From NCBI GenBank assembly GCA_035079385.1, contig JAVHKY010000003.1:18511001-18575000 (forward strand): 64,000 nucleotides of DNA. The letters run 5' to 3'. This DNA comes from Aspidiotus rigidus. Its lineage: Eukaryota; Arthropoda; Insecta; Hemiptera; Diaspididae. A program made the translations under genes and the position numbers. This document shows, one piece after another, positions 44,501-56,500 of the stretch. Each line of letters opens with the position of its first letter. Within the stretch, counting starts at the first letter, position 1. Under the pieces are notes generated by a model, which saw only the letters and a list, made by a program, of their open reading frames with translations, did no database searches and had not been told where the DNA came from.

Positions 44501-47500
44501 AGCCAAACAATATAGATTCTGAAGTCCAACCAGTCATATACAGTGATCCTGGTCCGCCAATAAAACCAGTTTCTCCGACAGAAATTTGCGAGGTTATTAA
44601 AAAGTTGAAGCCGCGCAAAGCACCTGGCCTTGACCTCATAACTCCCAATATCCAAAAAAAGTATACGTATTACTGACCTACATATATAATGCATTATTTC
44701 GACTCTACTACTTTCCAAGCCTATGGAAAAGAGCCAAGGTCATATTGATTCCAAAACCGGGCAAACCTGTGGAAGATCCTGCCTCCCACCGCCCAATATC
44801 GCTACTCAGCACACTCTCAAAAGTTTTTGAGAAACTTATCCGCTCTCGTCTCCTCAAAATAGTGGGCAATCTTGAAATAGTCCCCTTGCACCAACTTGGT
44901 TTTCGTGCCAAACATAGTACAATTGAGCAAAAGCACCATGTGACCACAGAAATAAGTAATGCTCTAGAAGCAAAAGAATTCTGCCCAGCAATCTACCTTG
45001 ATGTTGAACAGGCGTTCGACCGTGTTTGGATCTCATGCCTACTGCATAAAATAAGTGAATACCTCCCAACATCGTACACCAAGTTGCTACAGTCATACCT
45101 CACTCATAGGGAGTTTGAGGTTCATTATGGGGAGGCAGTCTCTCTACTGTCAAGCCCATCCTGGCTGGAGTTCCGCAGGGCAGTGTCCTAGGACCTTTCC
45201 TCTACGTGCTGTTCACTGCCGACATTCCAAACACGGGTAAAACAGAGCTGGCCACGTTCGCTGACGACACAGCCATCTTGGCCTCCCATCCTCAACATGA
45301 GGTAGCGGTAGCTAATCTACAGGAAGCAGTTACAAAGGTAGCTAACTGGACAAAAAGGTGGAAAATGTAAAGTAAATGCTCTCAAGTCAAAGTACGTAAT
45401 GTCCACCCTACGAAGCAGTCCACCAACCAATATTATCCTCAATGATGAACGAATTCCAACCTCGCCCTCAGCCAAATACTTGGGTCTCAACATAGACAGA
45501 CGCCTCAACTGGAGAACTCACATTGAAAAAAAGCGTGACGAACTTAAGATCCGATTCCGCCCCCCGTTCTGGCAACTCTCATTGGATAACAAAAGGCTTC
45601 TGTATGTCTCTATTTTACGCCCAGCGTGGTCCTATGGAGCCTCGGTATGGGGTAGTGCTGCCAAATCAAATATTGAAATCCTACAACGTCAGCAAAACCT
45701 CATCATACGTAAAATCACGGGTGCGCCGTGGTATCTTACGTACAAACGAAAATTTACACCACCAAAATTGCTAAGGCTTACGAAAAAAGGATCCACCAAC
45801 ACACCAACAGTTTGGCCATCCAACTAATGGATAATCCAACAGCCCGAAGACTCCGGAGACGCCATTACGTAAATTTAGTGCTTAGTGTTGGTTAACTAAC
45901 TCATAACCTGTAAGCCAAAATTTGTCAATTACTTTTTGGGGATGCCCACTAAGTAAATTTTAATGTTAACGTAAACGCGGGTCAAATATCTCTATTTGTG
46001 GATGTCCTATTAGACAGTTCAAATAAAAATTTAATAGATACATAAAAAAAAAAAGTTTTCATCCCAAGTACACACTAGGTCGTACGCAGGATTGATGCGG
46101 CTATATTTTTCCTCAGATCCCCTATAATTTTTGACCTATAATTATTTCTTCATCTTGTTCTCTTTCGCTATAATTTTAATTGTCCATTCGGTCTCAATTT
46201 TAGTCATAATTGTAATCGGTTTTTCTCTTCCGGTTCACATCTTGGCTCCAACCTCTTCAATTCTTCTCTTCTACAATCCTGCTTTTTTCAAGTTCGTTTT
46301 TTTTTTTTTTTTTCGTTTCATCACTGTGCTCCACTGATCTTTATGTCACATTTCCTTTTTCTCAATTTGTAAATTTTCAATCAATTCTCTATATGAGTAC
46401 TGCGTGCTTCAAAATCTTAATGGAGTCCAAAAATGTTGAGGCAGGTCCATTCTTCCTGTCGATTTAGGGGAAATTATAAATCTCTAACAAGGGCATACCG
46501 GTACCCATAATGCTGCAGGTTCATAGATATTTAGCCGTGCAGTGAGGGGGCTCTCAAAAAAGAAGATACTTCTCAGATGTATTAAATTATGAATAATTTT
46601 GATGATTGATGACCTTTCTTGCAACCATAACACTCACTGATGTCAACTAAGTTTAGAACTCTGAAACGACTAGTTGTGTCTCACTATGACGAAACCAAGA
46701 TAGTCTGAGAGTATGATTATGCTAATGGTGTTGCTCGGAGATATGATTAGAATTTGAACGCTCGCATTTCTACGTCATAAGTCTAATTCCCGGACCTCAC
46801 GTTTGTAGAGTGTTCAAATTCTGGCGGATTGCATGAGTCTCACACAGTATAAAATGACAAAAAATGCAGATTTAGATGCTTACATATTTAGTTTTCGAGT
46901 GCTCATAATTGCTAGTCAGCCACAACTTCATGTGTACCTTGAGAAAATTTTTGTAGTCCTAACGATAGGACGCCCAGCAAGTCAACTCAAAGTCGACAAG
47001 ACTCAATTGCGTGACATTATATCCGGTCCTTCAACATCCACAATGGTCATTCAAAAACCAATATTCACGAGTAATTTGTTACGAATACCTTAGCCGGTAG
47101 CTACTGTCCAGCAGCTTCTGATTTCGTTTCGGACAATACTTCGTTTTTCTGCTATTTAACCGCGATCAAAAGGTATTACGGTCGGGCGTTCTCTAAACGT
47201 GATTTTTTGTTCCTCTTTACGATGCAGTCTATATGCGCTCGTGTGAAGTCTGGCTCCTTTTTCATCCCAGCAACCGTCTTCTGCTCAGAAAGATTTGTGA
47301 GAGCGGTCTAATTGAAACACACTTAAATTATTGTAATTCCTATTTGATGAATCTCCGCACTCTGGTTGGGTGGCCTTAATCAATCATTTTTATCCGTCGC
47401 AATCGTCCTCACCGCGTGTATGAAAAATGTTATTACCTTTTACGTTGCAGAGATTAACGCTCATATACACGAGTAGTCTACACACATATGTGAATGTCTT

Positions 47501-50500
47501 CCGCGCTACCGTATTTCAGTTCGTACGGGGATTATGCAAATTTTAAAAGCACGAGAATATCATTCCGATTCAGTAGCCGATGCTTGTATGCGGCGTAATT
47601 AAATTAACTGACGAATGATGTTAATCTCGAGCTGAATTTCGAATTCCTTTTCGTGATGCTGTCCTCGCGCTTATAGACTGCGCTCGCTGTATAAGAGAGC
47701 AACAGAACCAATATTTGTGAATTCTTTGTCAGCTTATTTTGCCCCGGAGTCTGTGGCCGAATGATGCTGCTCACACGCGTCACTTCATTAATAATTATTC
47801 AACGCTCGCCTTCGCCATTGTTTTTCGGTGCCTAAACCGCTGCTTCGACTTAGAGTACAAATTATGGTTTATTGTCTCGTAATAAATAGGCGTAAACTAC
47901 TGCCTTTCAACTCGCTCTCAAATAATTAATCTGTCGAACGTTACAGACGTAAAATAAACATCGTACCAACATCGGCAGGTACCGTTACGTACAACAGAAC
48001 TGTGCAGCGCTGTGTGTCGTCTTTTGTTCGTCGCACGTGCAATTTACTTAAAAGCCACTTTTAGCTTGTAAATAAGATTGAGGTAACGCGTTCTTTTTTC
48101 TCATTAGGCTAGTTGTCTCAGATATACATGAGCACGATCGTCTTACGTGAATGAAAAGTAATACTTACTACAAGATTTTTGCTGCCGTTTCATACTAAAT
48201 TAAAAACTGAAGAAAGAGTAATAATTCTTAAAAAAGAAAAATGTATCCACCGACAACCAGCGCGTATGGGAGATAGCGGGGGAGACGTACGAAAATTGTT
48301 GTTTTTTTTTTCTCCTTCTCGGATGAATTGTCTCGTGCTCGTATTCTGTATAGCCAGCCATCTGGTATTTTTCGCTTTTACCGCTCTAGGAAGTCACTCA
48401 GCCAACATTCAGAAATATGCTGATATCAATATTTTTACAATTTTCTTCATCGAGGTTTTTAAAATACGATAATAAGAAAGATATTAATCGCAAAGGGCTT
48501 GTGAAGTCAGTTGACGATTTGAAATGGTCAAACTCATTCCCTTGTGGCATTTTCAATGTCTATACCGGCACCTCACCCCATTCCGCTGATGGAAATCCGC
48601 GCGGCCGAGTTGCTCCCAATCTCGAACCCTCAACCCAATCCAAAAATCAGCGAGGACGAGTTCGAGTTTCTGTCTTAGCGTACTAGCTGTAAAGGAGGCT
48701 TAAACTAGACCTGAACTACCCGCACTTAGATTATACTGTAGTTTGAAACTAGTCTCAGCATAGAGATTAGCTCTACACTAGACCTGTAACAGCTTAGCAT
48801 TTGGTATACTAGGTTAAACTATATCTAGCATATAATATACTAGCCCTAGACTAACACGCAATATACTTGATTGTTATACTTTGTCCCCGCAACTTGATCC
48901 AGAAATCTACGAGTCCGATTTTGAGTTCCCTGCCCGACGCTGTACTAGCTTTGAACTGGGTCATTGTTGGAAATTTGTTAATCGAGTTGCCCGCATATTA
49001 GGCTATACTAGGCCTAGCATTCGCAACTTAGTTCACAAATTTGCTAGTCTGAAAGAGAAGAAGGGAGTAAGGTTGATGATGTCATGCGCAAATTCAAGCT
49101 GATAACGTCACGGATGGTGATGACATCACAAGCTTGATGACGTCCTGAGCAGATTCAAAAGATGATCATGACGTCACAAGGAGGATTGAACTGGTTGATG
49201 TTTTTACTGTGCCAGATCCGCTATCGAAAATTTGCAAGTTTTTGAGACTGCGTTTCTTATATTTTTAATGTCTTTACCGGTATCTGCATCCCATCAGTCG
49301 TCTATAGGAAATCTTCGGGTCCAACTCTATTAGAAATCTGCGAGTCCCAGTCTGAGTTGACCTTCCACTTCATAAAATTTGCGAGGAATCTTTGACTTGA
49401 TGTCAAATAGTAGACCAAGAATAAGTCTCCGAAAGCTAGTTAGCTTGAAATATATATGTTACAGTTAAAACCCGAAATCAGTAAATTCTAAAATTCACTA
49501 GTCAAAACTAGTTGCCACAAATGACTTTAGTCAGAACTAGTTTCGACTGGTTAACTCTAGAATTTACCGTGACCCTCAGCGTTGGAGCTAGTTTTAACTT
49601 AAATAATTTCAGGTAAAATTAGTTTTTACTAGTGAAAACTAGAATTGACTAGTAAAAAGTGAAATAGAGAAGAAATTATGATTGTCGGGGAACACTAGTT
49701 TTAACTAGTGAAAACAAGAAGGGTGAATCCAATCAGTAAAATGAATTTCTTCCCTAGTACAAATGTAATTGCATTTTTATCAAGGGTGTTGGAGCAATTT
49801 TTTTTAGAGGCCTGCGGGACGAATACAGAAAATGACTCTCCGACTCCGGTTGCCTCCAGTGGACACGTTTGGAGGCGTCTTCTGACCTCCAAAGTATGTC
49901 TCTGGAAGTGCCTCAAAATGCCTCCAGCGCAATTACTGAGATTGGAGAAAATGCCTCCGGAGGCACTGTCGAAGAAACCGAAGACGTCTTTGGAGACGCC
50001 TCCGAAGGCACTTGTAACGTTGATCAGTGTGACCAGATGTAGCATATTGGCCTACCAGTGTTGCCAGATGACAGATGATACTCACAAGGTGTATTCAAAA
50101 CTTTGGCTTTTCTTCGAACCGAGCAGCGCTAGCATCAAAGTGACTGAATGAGGGTTCGAGGAATAGAATACTCTTGAAAAAAGTGCCTCGTAAAGGATCT
50201 TTGGAAGCACCTCCAAGCCTCTAGGTGGAAGCAAGGTACCTCCGGAGGCAAAATGCTCCAGCCTCCAACATCTTGGTTTAAATCCTCACCATCTTCGCCT
50301 CATTGGAGGCGGAGGCAAGGTACCTCCGGAGACAAAATGCCTCCAGCGTCCAACACCCTTGAATTTTAATTTTTCACAGAGCTTGTTTGTACTTGAATGG
50401 TGTGCGTCAATTAGTCACTGTTAGGTTTGCTCTTGTAACGTTTATAGATTGACGAATTCGTATGACGTACGGTTTAGTATGTGAATTAAAGAAGAAAAAT

Positions 50501-53500
50501 TTAGAACTTTTTCGTATATTTTATTCCAGTGTGAGCTACTTATCCTCAAAGTTGAGCAGAACTACCAAATATCTATCAATTTGGCCGAAGTATGTCTGGA
50601 AATACCATCACCTTTTGAACTCGAACAATTTCAATTCATTTCAGTTATAACTAGAATTTATTGATGAATTCAAACAATTTTTTTATTCTAGAATTAACTA
50701 GTCAAAACTAGTTCTGACTAAAGTCATTTGTGGCAACTAGTTTTGACTAGTGAATTTTAGAATTTACTGATTTCGGGTTTTAACTGTAAGATATCACGGA
50801 TGGTAATGACGTCACAAACAGATTTAAGCTGGTTGATATCTTTACCGTACCGTTATCCGCTATCGAAAATTATTTCATCTTGACTGGTAGCTGGATCGAG
50901 CAACTATAAAAAGGCATTCAAAATGGTCTTTATTTATTTGCCTCCGCCAGAACTTTTCTCCTAATACGGGATATGTTGTGCAGACTCACCAGGAGGGCAA
51001 GAAAATACCTTCTTTTTATCCTGGGGAGCCCAGATTATAGGACGGCAATAACCGATTCCAGAGAATATCGCAATGTTAAACATTAGTGCAGACCAGCCAA
51101 TTCTTGATGGGTTTTGTAATGGCCTTGATTTTACAAAAGAGTTTCGGTTTTCAGGACCTACACAGTTTAGGAAAATTGAATACTTGTTTCTGACGATTCA
51201 TTAATTTGAATTTAACAATTTTTTCTTCATTTACGATCAGTCGCTTCATTCTGATACAACTGAGTAATGAATTCAGAAAGAATTGTACATCGAAAATTAA
51301 GGTATTACCTCTCCAATGAGATTTGTTTTTGCCTATAACAATTATTCCTGCTCAATAGGTTATGAAGGCACCATTTTGAAAACATTGATTTCTCTCACAA
51401 GTCTTTTGTCTGGTAATATATAATTGGGCTTGAAGAAATTTTGATGAAACACATGAGTCATGGATTTGGAGAAAACTTTATTTTAAAACTAGCGGTTGGC
51501 AGCGCGCCTCCGGCGCGCCTGACCGCCAGCTGTGTGTTGAGTAGATATCAGTGTTTTGTAAATATTTCGATTTTAACGGTAAGAGCTGAGTTGACAGGTA
51601 AGGGCTGTATTGCAGCAAAAAACGGACTAATTCATGAACCGTCGCAATGATTAAGGAAATAGATGGACAGTAGGTAAAAAGCCTGCCATATCCCCGAAGC
51701 ATTACATCAGTCTGTGTAGAGGCATGAGACGAACTCAGTCGTTTCCTATATGAGAAACCGGATGTAATTTTCTTAATTCTTTCTCGAACCCAGTACCTTT
51801 TCTTAGGTAGTTTCAAACTCTGACGACGATATTTACCTAATGTATAGTTACTCGTCACAAAAGAAGAGCAAATTTTCAAGAAATTATTTTACATAAACGT
51901 CTCCTTTCAAAATCGAAAATTGGATACGTAAAACTCGAATAGTCTCTGTAGATTCATCCAGAGCAACCGGTTTAAATGCTCTCTCTCTCTGTAAACACAA
52001 TGATCTTAAATACGCATCAGTCAAAATACCAATAGTTCCAAAATTTCCTCCTAAAAATCTGGAATTGGGCTCATTCGAAAGGAAATTAAAGGGGCAACAA
52101 TTTTTGTTCTCTTCAATTTTTCATAAAAATGAGTAAAACTCGAGATATCACCATAACTTAATTTTTATAACTGCGCCGCTCAACGCGGTAACGTTGGAAC
52201 AACGCTCGATGGCAAGCTACACCACCACGTTTTTTTATATTGAAAAAAGTCATTGTTTTCGCCCTTTTTTGAAATTACTCAGCACCTCCCCGTCAAATTT
52301 TTATTTTTATGAGTCTATGTGCTGCTCTGGGATGAGGACAATATATCCTGAAAGTTTGAAAGCGATCGGCCCAGTAGTTCTCGAGTTATAAACGGACAGG
52401 AGGACAGACGGACAAACTTTCTGCTTTATATATTAGATGCATTAATGAACTAGAGGGAGAAAGAATTTAGAAAACTTCAGAGTTTCGAGCATTGCTATGA
52501 AAACCGTGGAAGTTGAAAAACTGCCACAGTTTCCTCAAGTAATCTGTCTGAAATGAAACAGTGGACTTACTGAAAAGTGGAACAGAGGACAAGTGGAGAT
52601 GACGAGAAAAGCCAGCGAGCTCTCAAAGTGAAGAGCGATTCTTCGGGTCTTCTAAACGAATTAGAAATTTGTAAACAAAAACGCAAGGGCAGATTTTCTC
52701 TTCCAACCGCTGTAGGCAGTTCAAAACGTGCCGCCTCATTTCTTATCTTCTCCCGTTCTAGGCAGCTGCCTACCTTATCTAGGCCTGCAAAAATGTGACA
52801 TCACATCTTGAAAAGTAAATGAAAAGAGGTAATTAACACGAAAATGCATTTACGCAATCCACAAACATAAAGTTATTGGTGTCGTACAAATATTCATCAG
52901 TAATCGAGCCCTTTCGGATGAAAATCGAGCACTTTTATTTTCTTTACTTGTCCATCTAATTCAGTCTCGAATTCGACGGAAATCACTTTTCAAAAAGATC
53001 TATGTAAGTTGAATACATTTGGCAAACTAATTTATGTCTGTAGAATATGTAATTGATAGGCGGTTCCTCTCTTCTTTCCTTCTCCCTTGAGGAAATAGCC
53101 TTGCAGAGACCATTCTTTCTTTTCAATTGCGTCATGTGCATGTATGCAGTTGCACGTATTCGACTCTTCTTCCTTCATCTTCCTTTGGAGGCAACCTCTC
53201 TTTCTTCAGAGGGTACCGACCGACTTGTCTCCTTTAGATTTCTTTTAGAAGATCCCCTTAGCTACGGCTGATATCAAAGCATCTAAATTAATTTTTGATA
53301 AGAATACTAGCCCATAGCAGCCACGTGGGCGATGAAGATATCTACAAAAAGATCGAGCCTATCGATCTTGAAGAATTACCTTAAAATTGTAGCAAGTGTA
53401 TTTAAAATACGGTTCAATGTTGATATTTTATTTATTGTATATTCAAAACATGATAGCTTCCATAATGGTTGATATCGTAAACGAACGAAAATTGAGCGAT

Positions 53501-56500
53501 CTTAGAATTTATTGTGATAACCGTTCTTATGTTTCAGGCCAGGGTAGAGTGAATCAACTCGGAGGCGTATTCATCAACGGTCGCCCGTTACCTAATCACA
53601 TAAGGCTGAAAATTGTTGAAATGGCGGCGAACGGGGTACGACCGTGCGTCATATCCAGACACCTTCGAGTATCCCACGGATGCGTTTCCAAAATATTAAA
53701 TCGTTACCAAGAAACTGGCAGTATTAGGCCAGGCGTGATAGGCGGTAGTAAGCCGAGAGTAGCGACTCCGGATGTAGAAAAACGTATCGAAGATTATCGT
53801 AAAGAAAATCCCAGTATATACGGATGGGAAATACGTGACCGATTAGTAAAGGTAAAGGTATGAATATCTTATTTATGTACGATCAACTTACGATAAAAGC
53901 CTACAAATGTCTTCAAAACAAAATGAGAGCAAGAAACTTTCAGCTTTTTTCTTACCCGTTATGCGCCCTCGTCTGCCGCCAGACGTAATACAATTATACG
54001 ATATATCGCGATAAAATTTTAACACCAAGAAAGAACTTTCATCAGGTTCGTGTTCTGTCGCATTCGACGAGAATGTCGACTAAAGCGTTAGGATAACTTA
54101 ATATTACGAAACATGTCGTTTACGACCTCGCACAATAATATATATCTGCGCTACGCTGGTTACACTCACCACACTTTATATGGAAGACTTTTTATCTACC
54201 TGTTTTCTTGTGCTCTCCACCCCCTTCTTCTGAGAGAACGACGTACGGAGCTAAATTTTGCCATCATTGTATAGAGAACAGCGTCGTATTAATACACGTA
54301 TGCAACAACACTGCGTATAGGTTATGCAATATTAGGTGAAGTGCTTTCTCAGATAGATGCTCGCACCTTTATGTGAGATGATTTTCAGTTTAGAGTAAAA
54401 AAGTAAGCTCTAATTATGTAAGATTGTTCACGGATAGAAGTCACCACAAAAAATATTCGTATTAAGGTGCATGGAGTAGTAGTTTTTAAAACCCCAGCGA
54501 CACTAGGCTGGTAGGTACTTTAATTTAATAACGTAGCTCCAAACACCCTCCGCGGCCGCTATTTGAAAACGATTGATCCAGAGCCTGAGGGATCTGAATG
54601 ATTTTCAGTGACTTCCTCTGGAAATGGAAGCAGTTGCGGTAATGAGTAATATTGCTGGACTTACCCGTATAAAGTCCCCAATGATGAAGATTGAGACACT
54701 TACGCAGAGTTGGCAAAAGTTCCTTTGTAACAGAACAATGGGGAGGAACATGTTGACGGGAGAACGTTAAACAAGGAAGGTATTATGAAACACAAATTTC
54801 TGCTGTTCTGTCTTGGGGCTCAGACCTTCTGGACCTTGCGTATGAGGCGGTCACCAAAACTGATGCGCCTTTGAGCCTGTAGAAAGGAACAAAGGTTTGT
54901 ACGTTTTCCGTTGTTTCATGATTTTCTCACACCCCAAGTCAACGGACTCAATAATAAATTAGATGACGAAAGAAAATGAAACTTATTCAAGATATGACTT
55001 CCCCGGTGAACCTTGTTGACTACAAATCGAAGTCATTTCGACGTCAGATCGACACGTTATTTGGTTCAAAACTCGACTTCAATCGACGTCGCCTTCATTC
55101 CTAGAGAACGACAACTCGACTCTTCGACGCAACAGACCTTTTGATTTCAGATCGAAAGATAATTGTGAGACATCAGGCGCGGATTTACGGGGGGATAAGG
55201 GGGATATATCCCTCCCGCCCCCCCAAAAAAATAAAAAAAAACCTCTAAAAAAGACTGAAATTGTGTAATTTAACTGTATTTTCCGAGCGGAGCGAGGAAA
55301 AAAATTTTTGAATAATGGCATCCCCCCCAAAAATGTCCCCGTAAATCCGCGCCTGAGATATTGACTAGAAATTGTCTCCAGATCATTTTGAAATCAACCA
55401 GCGTACATTTTCAGAGAACTACGAATCGACCCTCAATCGGGTAATTGGTTTTAGGTAGACGAAAAATTCAAATAAGTCGACTCCGTGAGTTGAAATCGCA
55501 TATCGGCCTCACGTCAGTGTCTATATGTCGATTTCAACAATTTTGACCTAGATGTAAATTTTCAGTCGATGTCGAACAAAAATGGCCGTAACCGAATTGA
55601 GTCCCGGGAGCGGGGGGTACCTGTTTTTAATAGCCGAATTGAGTCCCGAGTTGTCGGGGGGGGGGGGGGTGGTAGAATAATATCCGAATTGAGTCCCGTA
55701 GTGTCGGGTGTAAAAGAAGGTAAAGTCCGGATTGAGTCCCGAAGTGTTGGCGGTTCTAAGTCTGAAAAGGTGGGTGAATTCGTTCATTTTCCTTCGTCCT
55801 CTGCTGTAGGTAACTTGATGTTGTCCCAAGTTTCCTCCTCGTATGTGAGCCGCGTATTCATCAGCCACCTCGCGCACAACAAATGCCTGCGAAGCATTTC
55901 ATTCTTATTTGAACGGTTCGTTCTACGTGTCAATCCCAAATATTTTCGTCCTCGTAGACACTCTTCTTGAGGTCCAATGCGACACTTACGCCAAAATCCA
56001 TGACATCCGCAACTCGAAAAAACGTTTAGGCTCAGTAAAAAAAGAGACTGAGGTCACAACACTCATGACGCGGCGTGACCTTGGCGAATTGTCGAGAATT
56101 GAATTCGTAAAGCGCGTATCCTTTAAATTTCTGCCACCGCCTGTTAAAAAATAATTACACCCGATTACTTTCCACGACCCGTACCTCCATGGTTACTAAT
56201 GCGCTCAATACATAGCCACGTGCTAACTCATTTTTAATCGCACCGATGATGCATACATCGACAATCGTAAGTCTGTTAAAGCGAGAAGGAAAGTGAGAAT
56301 CACTCGTGAACTCAGGACTCAATTCGGTTGTGTACCGCCGACACTTCGGGACTCAATTCGAACCTTACCTTTTAGGACGCCCGACACTACGGGACTCAAT
56401 TCGGATATTATGCTACGACCCCTCCGACAACTCGGGACTCAATTCGGCTAAAAACGATGATTTGGGACTCAATTCGGCAACGGCCCCAAAAATCGATGGT

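Noticed and set aside
49708..50151. 147-codon ORF with many Pro and Lys
   Set aside because: It lies within a GCCTCC-rich tract of a foldback element and has no recognisable domain.
53396..53537. Coding start of the paired-box ORF at 53396
   Set aside because: The acceptor at 53537 and the match of exon 1 (GYPFQ-G) to the family show that the upstream part of this frame is intronic; an alternative promoter there cannot be excluded but is not supported.
55569..55970. 133-codon ORF in the MULE left arm
   Set aside because: It mostly reads through the iterated terminal motif; the transposase-like peptide is in another frame (55863-56154).
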